Positions 11,601 to 23,190 of a stretch of 64,000 nt of DNA are shown piece after piece. The translations under genes and the position numbers were made by a program. Each line of letters begins with the position of its first letter. The first letter of the stretch is position 1. Below the pieces are notes generated by a model, which ran no database searches, was not told the DNA's origin, and saw only the letters and a program-made list of their open reading frames with translations. Source of the DNA: Hyalella azteca (Eukaryota; Arthropoda; Malacostraca; Amphipoda; Hyalellidae); contig NW_025937516.1 of NCBI RefSeq assembly GCF_000764305.2, positions 1 through 64,000 of the forward strand. The letters are read 5' to 3'.

Positions 11601-12110
11601 ATTTGCATTTGAAACGCACGAAATAAAAAACAGGTTTAAAACATAAGATGAAGATTATTACTTAAGTTGTCGATGTCCTCCTAGAAACTTTTTTATTTTT
11701 GTTTGCGAAATCTATCATCTGCGAGGTCGTTTCAATTCATCGAACAATGATCACATGTATGTTTTCACAACTCATTGTCATATATATCGAATACAACAAA
11801 AAGTATTAAGAATTAATGTAAAGTTAAAAGAAAAATAGTGATAATGAATGAAGCTTGTGACTCAGTTAGCTTAGAGTTCTCCGGGTGATTAAAGTTATTT
11901 TTAAACGCTCACGTTGGAAAGTGTCCCGATCTAAATGTAATAGACATTAAATATACTTATGCTGTACCGAAAAAATTTCATCACAAAAAAATCTTCGCTA
12001 ACTGCGAATGCCTGCTGAAGTAAAGCATTTGTTTGAAAACTGTATATTCCGTTGCATTCATTGGAAAATATTTGGTGCGTTTTGTCGTTCTTAACATGAA
12101 ACGAATGGCT
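8650..12110. other. Gene-free AT-rich DNA
   Basis: About 3.5 kb with no supportable ORF, RNA gene or match to the duplicated blocks. The only structure noted is the perfect short inverted repeat at 9290-9315. Confidence 0.5.
9290..9315. repeat. Perfect 12-bp inverted repeat
   Basis: TAAAATGTCTAA, a 2-nt spacer, then TTAGACATTTTA: a perfect palindrome-like hairpin. A degenerate attagac motif repeats just downstream (9329-9351). It may be a protein-binding site or chance in AT-rich DNA. Confidence 0.8.
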
Positions 12111-12116
12111 TGCTTT

Positions 12117-12562
12117 ACTGCTCACTCTATGAGAGGAACAACGCGCTCTGCTGCTCTCTGTATGAGAGGAACAACGCGCTCTGCTGCTCTCTGTATGAGA
12201 GGAACAACGCGCTCTGCTGCTCTCTGTATGAGAGGAACAACGTGCTCTGCTGCTCTCTGTATGAGAGGAACAACGTGCTCGGCTGCTCTCTTTATGAGAG
12301 GAACAACGTGCTCTGCTGCTCTCTTTATGAGAGGAACAACGTGCTCTGCTGCTCTCTGTACGAGAGGAACATTGTGCTCTGCTGCTCTCTGTACGAGAGG
12401 AACAACGCGCTCTGCTGCTCTCTGTAAAACGTGCTCGGCTGCTCTCTTTATTAGAGGAACAACGTGCTCGGCTGCTCTCTTCATGAGAGGAATAACATGC
12501 TCGGCTGCTCTCTGTATGAGAGGAACGACGTGCTCTGCTGCTTTCTGTATGAGAGGAACAAC
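12117..12562 (+). repeat. 33-bp minisatellite, about 14 units
   Basis: Units with the core gagaggaacaacgcgctctg start every 33 bp (12131, 12164, 12197 up to 12395, then 12452, 12485, 12518, 12551). One unit near 12428 lacks 9 bp. Because 33 is a multiple of three and the unit has no stops, frames stay open on both strands (12033-12620 +, 12122-12484 -). Each unit has CTCTC-5 nt-GAGAG hairpin potential, and several unit differences are C/T changes at CpG. No coding evidence beyond openness. Confidence 0.95.
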
Positions 12563-12564
12563 CC

Positions 12565-15000
12565 TATCGAAATTCGGGTTCCATTTTGAGTCGCCCTGCA
12601 GTCCATCGAGTCGCCTTTGACGTAAATCAGGCGTTAATCGGCCATCTGCTGTATTACGCTGCTATTTAGACGTGTTTTTCTGGGTACATGGCCTGATGTG
12701 CCGAATCTGCTTAATATAACCGAAAGAGCCGCTGGTCAAGCTTCCTCACGATGTTTCTCGTCAGACGCTGGTATTTGAGCGTACCATGACCATCTCCAGC
12801 TCATAGAATGGCGTCGATGTATGTGCATGCGCACATACATCCCACAAGCTTTTATATATTATTATTATATTATTATTATATTATTATAGCCCACAAGCTT
12901 TTTATATATTCAGGTATGTGTTTTTGAGATGGCATTGCTTGAAACAGTGATGACAGTTTACACAGTAACAGGCATTATACAATGTATCTCCGGTTATACA
13001 CATCAGGGCTTCAAAATTTGGATATTCTATGTCAATGTGACACTGTAGTGAGATTCACATTATTCTTTCCTTCGTCAGTGAATTAAGATCGTTTTATTCA
13101 ATGGCGGTTGTGCGTGCTGGGCAAGACGCATCGTGGCGTATTATCATGGCACCAGGCTATTTTTTGAACAAATTAACACAATTTATATTCGTTGGTACAA
13201 AAGACATCGATGACAAAACTAAGTCCATGCCTTACGGTTTTTATTTCACGTAGTTACTTTATTTTGTTCGTTGCGCGAAATTTGTTGGTTGACATGTAAA
13301 ATATTTAACCCCCACCCATAAAACTCTTCCATTAGGTGGGGTTACCACTACTCCGGTTTAGGGTTTGCAGGAGACATGTGAAAACACGGAGACTGCTGGC
13401 GGCAGCTGCCTAGTTTCGCAAGTCTTGTTAACACGTGGAGTGAAACTCGCTTCTAATTTCAGTTGTGCAATCGTACGGTGGAAAATGAAATATGCGACTT
13501 GAAAATAATTTAATTTCAAGATGCCAATGCTAATTTTTAACTTTTTTAGTAGCACAACTTTCTTAGCTTCTTAAAGTGATGTTAGTTGGAAAACCCGGCC
13601 TGGTATGGCGGCATTCAAGAACATGATAGTACAGCTAAGATTTCTGCAGTCACAGAAATTTTCAACTTGGTGTATATGTTGGCATGAGCGTGTTATATGA
13701 GCTGCTCGTGCTCATTTGCCCTAGGATCTAATCTCTAATTCTCCATAATAGCTGAATCGATTTGTGAAACTGAAAGTTAAGCATTACCAACAGTCGACTG
13801 CGTGATTAGCAAATTTAACATCCGAAAGTCTTCACCATCGAGCCGCTGCAAGCAAAACATGTATGAACATGGTTGCAGAGCGTTGTCGTAAGTAATTAAG
13901 CTGCTCGTTTTCTGTGATTATGTGTTTTTTAACAATTATCATCAGGTTTTTCATGAGTGAAATCGAAGTGTCGTTATGAATTGGATGAATACATTTTCGG
14001 AGAATTACCAAGTATGAGAGGATAAATTGCTGAAGTTGCCATAGAACATGGCAATGTTAGAGAGGCAACAAATTCCAACTGCAATTTCGACGGTTGTAAT
14101 AGTTTTATTCTTCTCTACAGCCGCTGTAGGCAGGATATCTTCTTTACAGCCTTTGTAAGCAAAACCGCTAGCTGAACGGAACTTACTAGTGACGTATCGT
14201 TGAATGACAAGTCGTTAGCAAATTGCACTAGATGTTACGCATGCATGAAGGAGGAAGTAGGAATGCACGCGGGTCTCCCCTTGAAGTGCATTACCCGAAC
14301 AATTAATTATATTTGGAGTATTTCATACCTAGAAACACATGTACGAAATTATTAGCTACTAGATTGAATCTGCATTATGTTGAATGGGTTAAAGTTGAGC
14401 CTTGTGGATGCACTAGGCGGTTGTTTGCAAATATTTTGGGAGAACTGAAGGGGATTTGAGACTGATTTAAGTAATCATTGTGGGAGAATGCTTTAGCCGA
14501 TATAATGCTTAAACCTATATGCATTCAGTTTATAGTTCTATTACGTGGCTGCACGTTCTCTATGAAATTTAAATATGCCTTGTGGCCTTTGAAATTCGCT
14601 GATCTATATTAATTAATCCTCCTACGTTTCTGAGTCATTTGCTTATCCTCAAGTGTAAGTCATTTGCATCATTGTACCGCAGTGATACTTTTTTATTTTT
14701 CCGTCTAGTTTGTATAAATATAATAACGTACAGCAATTAAAAGGCCCCCTCACTTCCCCCAATTTGGGAGGAATGGAGGGGCGTTTTTTAACGCTTTTTT
14801 AAGATTAGGCCGTGTCCATGCCGAAGCTATTATGTGCCAGATACACTCACCCCACAAACGCACCAAGCTCACTCCAAGCTTTAATCAGACGTTTATTTCT
14901 CTCGTACAACTAGAGCGTTAGAACCGACATAGAGTCGCTAATTTACGCGCTGGGCGAGCTAGAGAAAGCCAAACCACCTCAGAAGCTAACCACCCTCAAA
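12565..15000. other. Gene-free DNA with short repeats
   Basis: No supportable gene. It contains an ATT microsatellite (about 12858-12890), a flanking duplication of cccacaagctttt, and a GC hairpin-like stretch at 14745-14790 (CCCCCTC against GGAGGGG). Confidence 0.5.
12858..12890. repeat. ATT/TTA microsatellite
   Basis: Tandem tattattat units, flanked on both sides by cccacaagctttt, which suggests local slippage or duplication. Confidence 0.85.
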
Positions 15001-15134
15001 ATTTCGAAAGGGTAGGCCATACGTGGCAAAAAAAACTGAAGTAATTGTACGTACAATCAAATTCGAACAACTAGGATCAAATTACTACCCGTAGCTCCAT
15101 TATTCTCAATATAATGATGGTAGGTCCATTACTG

Positions 15135-15466
15135 TTAATAATAATATAATAGTAATATAGTGGTTTCAGCGTTTATTAGGCCCTAGGCCTGTCGCCGATT
15201 CTTAACATTGAAGATCATCCACAGCTTTTTCTGGGCTTCAACTCGCAACTCACTGCTTCAATTTTTTTTTGATCAACCGCCCGGCAACCGCCCTGACCAG
15301 AAACTGGCGCACAGAGCTGGGATCGAACCCGCGCCTCTCTGTTTGATTCAATATTGGTACTCTGAACTTTAACCACTGAGCCACCCTGCCTTAACCACTG
15401 AGCCACCCTGCCTTAACCACTGGGCCACCCTGCCTTAACCACTGGGCCACCCTGCCTTGAGTGCCA
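15135..15466 (-). mobile_element. tRNA-derived SINE with repeated A box
   Basis: On the minus strand a head with A box GTGGCTCAGTGGTTAAAG and B box GCGGGTTCGATCCC precedes a tRNA-unrelated body and an AT-rich tail. Block Q at 23310 lacks it. A body-only relative lies at 35395-35535. The A-box region is present four times in tandem (15379-15466). No clear target-site duplication was found. Confidence 0.75.
15379..15466 (-). repeat. 22-bp repeat of the SINE A-box region, four units
   Basis: Units of ttaaccactgrgccaccctgcc follow one another in plus-strand reading. The first two have gag and the last two ggg, so duplication was probably stepwise. Confidence 0.95.
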
Positions 15467-16299
15467 TTGAGTGCCTGCCTGTTGTTGAGTGCTATTCTAT
15501 TTCTGATTGTCAGTATTACAAATGATTTCGAGTTGATGTTCAGGGATTCGGGCTTTAATATTTTTTCTATCACACCAGTATTCCACAATATTTTGAATCC
15601 TATATAAACGGAGTTGAAAAATATTTATTAAATATTTTATATCCTATTGTGATCCCGACTTCATTTTACTTTGAAATTAACCCTTAAATCCTCAAAACTT
15701 AGTAAGCTGTGGGGAGCCTAACTGCTCTGTATAACGCAGATACTTCTGATCAGCCGTACTAGCAGGAATGATCCTTGTTGGCGGAGATTGTGTGTAAACC
15801 AACAGGAAAATGCTTTTATTTAAAGTTCCATGAACCTCCCCACCACAACGTTTCTTCGAGGAAGGTCTGGACTTGTCATTCTACAGAAGAAATGCATCAC
15901 AACTTCTACCCCACATCAGGGGTCTCCGCTGGCGCGTGTAGCGACAGGCCGGGGAGTCACGTCGAGCCAAGGAAAACCCAGAATAATTATTTCAGTCTGA
16001 GAAGTTAACATAAAGTCAAAATAATTTAAAATATTTTTCTTCCACGCCAAAAAATGTATGAATACCATTGTTGAAGATTTCTTTAGAAGGAAAAAATGTA
16101 CATGGTTAATTGAAGCTACGAATAAGTATATTCATTTCTTTGGGATTTTTTAATACTGATCCTATTTTATTGTCCTATGGATTTGAGTCAATAAAGAAAT
16201 TAGGGTGTTAAAAATAGGTGCAGCGACAAGTGCGATTTTATAAACTAAATAATTCGCAGAAGATGTAATTTAACCTGCAAAAAAAAGATATGAAAGAGA

Positions 16300-17272
16300 T
16301 TTAGGTCACGCAAAGCTATACCAATACTATCAAACTTTTTTTGCAGCAAATAATAGAACTACGATGCTTGATATATTCATCAATAAGAGCCTTAAAGGTA
16401 GAGGTACCTGGAAATGATTAAGTGTGATATATATATAACTTGAATTTCAAGTACAGGTTGTACTATCTTACGTATACGACAAAGGGAAAGGCTTCTAATA
16501 TTTCAAACTCAATACAATTGCGGTTTATTAATAAAGGCTTACGAAACAGAAAAATTTAGCCTGCAATTAGTAGTGCATTTAGAAGCAAGAAAACCTTTTT
16601 TTTTTCATTATCATGCGCGCATAAAAACATTTTATTTTCTCCCTGTGAAATTCAATATAAATTGTTTTTGATCACATCAACTTCCCGATAGAGGCTCATT
16701 ACTAAATGCAACTGAAATAAGGACAAGTTAGATGGATGAAAATATAGAGAAGCAGGCAGCATTACTCAGAAGTGCATTATCTATGGGACTACAGATTATC
16801 TTAATCCTAACGTTTTTCCTGCAAGGATAAAAATGGGGTGAAAGAATAGTAATATACGTTTAAAAATTACTTTTTAAAGACAACACTTCTAAAGAATCCA
16901 GTGTCTCCAATGTTAAAGATGTACAATGAATTTATCATTTTATTTTCGAATAATAAAAAATTCATTTTAATTTTTTTAATATATAATTTTTTTTTTCAAA
17001 ATTATTTATTCTGTCAATTGATTCATGCATTGCCTCCGACTTCACACAAGTGTGCAAAATTTCAGATCAATTGGACAGGTAAAAGTGTGTCAAATATAAA
17101 TTATTAAGATTTGTAGCTGACAAAATTATTTTTTTTTAATTTTTTAATATTGGAAAAAAAAATGTTATTCCTTAAATTATTTATTTTGTCATTTGATTCA
17201 TGCATTGTCTCCAACTTTACGCAAGTGTGCAAAATTTCAGATCGATACGATAAGTAGAAGTGTATTAAATTT
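16300..17272. repeat. AT-rich DNA with a direct repeat next to a gap
   Basis: 16985-17103 and 17167-17272 are similar direct copies; both contain attcatgcattg and aagtgtgcaaaatttcagatc. The second copy runs into the N gap, which probably reflects collapse of this repeat. No gene is seen. Confidence 0.65.
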
Positions 17273-17323
17273 NNNNNNNNNNNNNNNNNNNNNNNNNNNN
17301 NNNNNNNNNNNNNNNNNNNNNNN
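17273..17323. other. Assembly gap (51 N)
   Basis: A run of N. To its right, block P starts in the middle (gatgtggactttacg, compare 26280 and 54008), so part of P is missing or misjoined. Confidence 1.
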
Positions 17324-19400
17324 GATGTGGACTTTACGAATCGAATGTTTCCCTCGATGTTGCAGCACGTTAGTTGAATGAGGCGATACATTTTTACAGT
17401 AACCCTCTTTTTTGCCGCTCTAATTAAGCGAATTTCACGTTTTCTTTCATTTTTCCGAAAATTTTTACACGAACATAAAAGTCTTAAATTTTCATTTTAT
17501 ATGTGCGTAACAAGTTTCAAAATGATAAATGAATATTTTTTTTACGTTCATGCTGCCCTATAAACCGGAATTGGAATTTTATTACTTTCCATGTCCATAA
17601 GAAAAGAACATAAAACTTTTACGAAATAAATTTTCAAATGAAGAATTTCGCGTTAGTTTGCATGTGTTAAAATAAGAATTTACCAGGATGTACTGCGTTG
17701 AATTGTATGTTTTCATCGTCGCAAGGACACTCCAACTCTGCCTACATGATCGCACAGAGTCTTGTGATCATCGATAGTGTTTAATTAAAGCCACTTAGTA
17801 TTGCATCGAACAGACTGCCGGCATTAACAATTAATATACGCGCTGGTTAGAACTTAAATTCGACCCTCCTTAGAACTCTATCCCTTGAATTTTATTACTT
17901 TATAATTGGAGCGTAAGATATAGTCTTGATGCTTTTCTACGAGTATAAATAAACATATATTGGGATTCCGACTCGTTGTCAACGTTAAAAAATCTATTTA
18001 ATAAAGCATTTGAAGAAATCATTTACATCGATTCGTATATTCTACTGAATAATTCAGGTCATGACCTAACACACTACACACCTTCGGTCAAGCTTTATAC
18101 CGTATAACAATTTACCTTCCGTAAATTCTAAGTAAACATTGAAATGAACATAACCAAAACAACAAACAAATTACAACTATAAATTCTCACAACCAAAATG
18201 CCTTGATTTAATTGTAAAAAATACATAGTGGTCTACTGTATGACGCATCCTTCCGATTGATTTTCTTCAATAACTAGAAGCTATGCACTACCAACATCTT
18301 TCATCGAATTATACATCATTTGCAGCATAAACTAAAAATATTCGAGTGTCTTTGACCCAGGCGGCAAGGTCGACCTAATCTTCAGCTATGAAGGTTCAAG
18401 CATTTCTCCGGAGAATTATCCAAGTTGTGTAGAGAAGCACTTGACGCCTCCAATTTAATAATCCAAATTTTCTATGTGAATATTGCATGCAGAGTGTGTA
18501 ACAGCATAAGTGCACAATTTGAGTGTGAAATAACATCTCGAAATGGTATATGGCCCACTCGGCTCAAATAAATTAATAATACGACTTCGTTATATTTTCA
18601 TGTGAAAAATACTTATTGATGTGATATACAATTGTATTCATTATATTGCACAAGTTACGTAGGACAAATATGAAATGATACATCAAATTTGTACTATTTT
18701 TATGAGAAAATTTCTACTGCTCTAATGTAAGCTGCTCAGATTTACAAAATGAAGACACTTGTAATCGCCTATACCATTATAGATCATACAACATGAAACC
18801 AATATTTAGAGATCCAGTTTATTGCATAGTTTCATGAAGTAAATGAGCTTGGCTAAAACGACTACAAATTGTAAGCGATTGATGCAGAGTATTGTAATAG
18901 AATAATCATATGGTTGCATGCATAAATACTGAAACATTTTTGTTACAACAAACAACTGAAACAATTAATGTTGATGTTTTCCTTTCGGAATAAAATAACA
19001 AATTTCGCAGTAACCGATTCGTGTTTAGTCCCGGCTGAGCGTCAGGGTGGTCTGGCTGGTCAGTTTGAACCTAGTACATTCAGCTCCGTTAATGAATAAT
19101 GTACAATTTTTAGTCCTCCCTGCAATTAAATTAAACCACTAGAATTGAATTTAACCACTGCAACTAAATTAAACCCTCGAGTACTAATTTCTTAAAATGA
19201 GTTGGACCCATACATTTGTAAATGTACATACGATGAAGCGCAAATAAATTTCTCCCACGAGAGGACCATCAACATAATGTTAATGGTTGCGTTTATGATG
19301 CTAAAAGTATAAGCGCCCTAATTTTTTGCCATCTTGAGTGCATTTATGGCACCGTTTCTCCGAAAGGAACAAATGTGCCATATACATGAGTGAGCCGTCA
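17324..19400. repeat. Block P leading to type III gene 1
   Basis: It matches 26280-28770 and 54008-56510, with a loss near 18790-18800 relative to them. It is the 5' flank of the type III gene. The short open frames in it are not conserved between copies. Confidence 0.8.
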
Positions 19401-19404
19401 CCGT

Positions 19405-19523
19405 CTCCTAAGCTATAAAAGCCGCAGCATCGCCAGGACCACAAAGAGACATCACAGGTCTACTCCAGGCATCACGGTCCCTTGAGAAGATTGCGAATTT
19501 TGCTTCATATTAACTTCATTGAG
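19405..19523 (+). promoter_or_regulatory. Type III promoter and 5' UTR, copy 1
   Basis: TATAAAA at 19414-19420 lies 110 nt before the ATG. The segment from TATA through gccgcagcatcgccaggacc to the ATG is almost the same in all type III copies. Upstream, at 19367-19381, aggaacaaatgtgcc is a decayed form of the GGGTCAAATGTGCC element. Confidence 0.75.
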
Positions 19524-19955
19524 ATGGCAAAATACATCCCAGTCTTCTTCCTTGTGGCGATGATCGTCCACTCGCTTCTGGCGCATCCTCTGAATTTGGA
19601 TGAACTTGTACCCACGGGTACGAACTCTCAGGAAAGTTCGATTATAAGTCAACAAGGTTCAACAGATAACCCGTTGGAATCGGATACCGAAAATGAAAAC
19701 GAAGTTGACCTAAACGACGTCATAATTTCGTTGAATGGAACTGATAATGACGTCACAGGAGCAATTCGTCCCCTACTGCCGATCATAATACAAGGGGCAA
19801 GGAAAATTGGGGGGCCAGTAATACGAGGGGGAAAGAAAATTGTGGAGGCAGCAATCCAAAAATATGTTATAGACGTACTTCTAGGGGGCCCTAAAAAGCC
19901 TGCGACGAAAGTGCAGAGAAAAGTGAAAAAATCCGTCAAGAAACCCGTTGGCTAA
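19524..19955 (+). CDS. Secreted cationic-tail peptide precursor, type III copy 1
   Basis: 143 residues starting at MAKYIPVFF. The open frame continues upstream, but the promoter and the other family starts fix this ATG. Signal peptide 1-20, cleavage in LA|HP. An acidic Ser/Asp/Glu-rich part spans about 24-72 and carries an NGT sequon. Then comes a hydrophobic/basic stretch rich in Ile, Gly and Lys (GARKIGGPVIRGGKK) and the tail KVKKSVKKPVG-stop. The GGKK and final Gly are possible amidation or dibasic processing points. The downstream 3' UTR intron is intact. The body from about residue 75 is unlike that of the other type III copies except 46949-47344, which shares a Lys/Pro-rich end. A secreted host-defence or venom-type peptide is inferred, not shown. 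Confidence 0.78.
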   Translation: MAKYIPVFFLVAMIVHSLLAHPLNLDELVPTGTNSQESSIISQQGSTDNPLESDTENENEVDLNDVIISLNGTDNDVTGAIRPLLPIIIQGARKIGGPVIRGGKKIVEAAIQKYVIDVLLGGPKKPATKVQRKVKKSVKKPVG

Positions 19956-19983
19956 AATATATGTTCTCTAAAATAATAATGAG

Positions 19984-20264
19984 GTAAGTTTCTAGCAAAT
20001 AGATTTCAATATTTATGCAACTTTCCTCTTTCTGGTAAGTTGATGAAACAAATTTTAATTTGTCATTTTCAACGACTAATAAGCATTATCAATCTTTCAA
20101 CAATTAACAATCATCCTATATCTTTGATAAAATCACTTTTTATAAATTAAATCACTTTAGTCAGTTGATAATAAATTGATAAACGTTTAGATAAAAATAA
20201 AACGGAAACAAGAGTATGCTAATTAAATTTAATACTAATATCATTTGTGCCTGAATTGTTTCAG
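19984..20264 (+). other. 3' UTR intron of type III copy 1
   Basis: Donor GAG|GTAAGT at 19984, 28 nt after the stop; a perfect TACTAAT branch-point-like sequence at 20233-20239; acceptor TTGTTTCAG ending at 20264. The 281-nt intron has equivalents in the copies at 38748, 41358 and 46949. Exon 2 starts TTGCTGATGAACTGGAAGG. Confidence 0.75.
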
Positions 20265-22340
20265 TTGCTGATGAACTGGAAGGACTTCGCTGCTAATTGA
20301 CCCGTGGAGCCGTCAAACATCTGCTTGGAAAGTCAACTAATGAAAAGAAATAATTTATAAGTGATTATTATTGTTACGCAACATTAATCAATATTGTGGT
20401 AAAACTGACCATGTATTTTCATGGAATGGTATCTTAAGTCTCAAGAAATCAAACGAAAATCCATTTCTCCTATTAATAAGATTACCTTATGACATTAGAA
20501 TTAATTTTTTCTTTTTGTTTTTCCGATCCGTGAAGACAGTTTGATTTTCTTTGATTAGAAAAAGTAGCTAGACTGGCGAATTTCGGTTAATTAGTTTCAG
20601 TTCTTCAGTAGCACATTAAAATAATTATATTTCAGTTGTTCAGTATTTAATTCAGTTGTTCAGTCGCACATTAAAATTATTATATGTGACGCTATTTTTT
20701 TCTAGGCATTATTGGCAATGACATGTTTTAGTTCCTGAATGCACATGTATGTGAAATTTCTTTCCTATAAATATAAGTCTGTGCCCAATTTCTTTCAATT
20801 CATGAAATTTCGGCGTAGCTTGAAAAAAGCCTGTCGGAATTTCTCAGCCCACAAAAAAATAAGAAAGAGGAGATAGGGATACCGCAACAATGCTCTATAA
20901 ATTGCTCGTCTGCTGATAATAAGTATGTATGTATTGGTATATATCATGTTGCTTTTCTGACACAAGTAGAGACGTAGGGTTAGTGATACAATGAAGTAGG
21001 TTTAGGTACAATCATGCAGTGACAAGCTCCTCAATACAAATGTAGGAGCGGTGTTCAGATTATTCTGCTTGAAAACAATCTTTAATTTGTAACAACATTA
21101 ATGCACGCGCTTTCATTCAAACGTCAAGAGATACAAAATTGTAAGTTAATGTATGGTTATTGGGTGATCTTACATGCATCTTTGCTTTAATTATGAATTA
21201 CCATTGAAAAATACAGTTTACCTATCATCATTTATAAAAAGTTTGCCATTTATTGGTTATAGGTTAGGTAGGATATAGATAAAAAAGTTACTGAAAATAT
21301 CTGTGGAAGAATAAGATGTCAATTAGCTGCAACAATAAGTATGAGAAAGTCATTAATTGACATTATTGACTGATATGGTGATAACGTAATGAAAGTAATA
21401 AAACAAAAAATATATCGTGTTTTCATTGCATATAACATGTTCAAAAATTACGATGCCAAAATGTCAGATATTTCTCCTATTTTGTCCAACCCTGTACATC
21501 AAACCAAATAATTTATATACATTATTTGGATTTGGTTTAAATTATTTCGCTTCTTTAAAAGAAACGAATTCTAATTGATTTTTGTATCAAATAAACAAAG
21601 ATAAAAATGGCAACTCAAAGAGAAATGCAAAGTTAAGAGCGGGAGCAGTCAAGCTGCATGTCCAATCCTCGCGAGATCCCAATTTATAATGAATAAATTA
21701 ACGACTGTTTATCCAGTTAGAAAGTTTGCCAATGTTGACCAGAGCACAACATGAGTCGAAAATGTGTATTCTGAACGAGGTGGCCACGGCGACCAACAGA
21801 GACGACCTACAGGTATTCTATTTTGCTTGCAGGATCGCTTCAGATTCAAATGCTGAATTTTGAATTGTCTACATTGCGGTACTTCCTCGACATTTTTCTT
21901 CAGTGGATTATAAAATAGAAGCGTTTCTTTCCGCTAGGAAATATTAAGCTGAAAGCATAAAGTTTTTGACTTCGGTTCAGAGGCTACTTCTTCGGATTTT
22001 TAATAAAGATTTATAAAGTGAGATAGGCATATTCTGTATAACAATCAGTCTCATGCACATCCTAAACTAGCACTAAGCATTGACAGCAAAAAAAAAAATT
22101 CTTAAGGTTTTCAAAGATTTCTCATGATCTAAAATGTCACCATAGCAATCGGGAAAAAATATACGAAAAGCAATACGAATTCAATAGGCTGAGCTATAAA
22201 ATCTGCTACCCAGGTGTATACAAGATGGTACTTAGGAATCATGATATTTTCATCGTATCCCATCATGAATAATAATAAACAACTCTCAAATGCCTTCATT
22301 AATTCTGTATAGGCGTGCCTGTGCTCACAGCGTTGATTAA
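20265..22340. repeat. Type III exon 2, then blocks T and R
   Basis: Exon 2 (20265 to about 20350), then block T (compare 42000-43500, 57060-58330, and reverse at 36880-38400 and 45700-46560), then block R from about 21500. The shared landmark is caatcatgcagtgacaagct. No gene beyond the UTR. Confidence 0.75.
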
Positions 22341-23190
22341 CCTCCTTGTTAAGGTAATTAATCCCACCATCCGTGTAGCAAAATAATAATTATGATTTCT
22401 TTCTACTTTTATTTACGCTGCATCTTTATATTGGAAGGAACAGCGGATCGAACAAGATTGTTACTTTGTAACTTGATTATGATAAGGGAACAAGATTGTT
22501 ATTCGGTTATATGGGTAGGATATGAAGGATTGAGAAAATTGCCAAAGGAAATCTACTGAAAATCGCAATCGGAAATCTAATGCGGAAATGCGGAAAGATA
22601 TCTAGTGAAAAGGATTGCGAAAATCAAGAATTTTTTCAGTACTGTACAGTTTGAAGCAATGTTTTGAACATTGAACCGGTATGCAAGCATCAGACGAATT
22701 TCCAGTTTAGTTCAAAGATTTAATTTTAGTTGTGCTTCTGAAAAAAATGCCACAGATGAAGTATCCTCTTCAAGGCATTGTTGAGAAAATTAAACACAAT
22801 TTCATTCGTTGACGTCACAAGTCTTGCTAAGGTGAAGGCAGTCTTCGCATATTCTTATACTTTATCTGTGGTATTGCTTTCAAAAGCAAAACTAAATTCA
22901 AATCTTTGAACTAAATTGGAAATTCATCCGATGCCTGCATACCTGTTCAATACCTTGTTTTAATTTGTACAATTGTGAAAAAAACTCTTTCTCTTCGCAA
23001 TCCTATTTGCTACCGCTGCGGTAAAGCGATCTGAGTTATGAACCAGTAACCGCCTGTGCCGTACTTTCAAAAATAGCTACGAAATCGTACCTCCGTCAGT
23101 CAATAAACGACGGCATTTCTAGGTACACGCACGTGGGCGTGAAAGCCATTGAAGGCGACTGCGGAGATCATGAGGACTTGATACAGCGCC
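22340..23190. other. Unique DNA with a long inverted repeat
   Basis: No gene. The main content is the inverted repeat 22611-23003, listed separately. Confidence 0.5.
22611..23003. repeat. Long inverted repeat, ~150-bp arms
   Basis: 22611-22764 and 22857-23003 are reverse complements of each other with scattered mismatches, separated by about 92 bp. Inner landmarks are gaatttccagtttagttcaa on the left and, reversed, gaatttccaatttagttcaa on the right. The outer ends share aggattgcgaa. It has no coding capacity. It could be a foldback element or the source of a long hairpin RNA. Confidence 0.85.

Larger units (their letters stand above)
15005..16295. repeat. Block Q, copy 1
   Basis: It matches 23190-24603 except for a SINE insertion here (about 15130-15466) and a roughly 440-bp insertion in the other copy. 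The best-kept part is 15830-15960, around the run cgaggaaggtctggacttgt. A 77-codon frame across that part (15775-16008) is not fully open in the other copy, so coding is doubtful. Confidence 0.8.

Noticed and set aside
12033..12620. 195-residue repetitive protein
   Set aside because: Openness follows from a stop-free 33-bp unit; the opposite strand is equally open and there is no promoter, signal or second copy.
15775..16008. 77-residue ORF in block Q
   Set aside because: The other copy (23636-23850) has a stop and shifts in its first part; only a short island is conserved.
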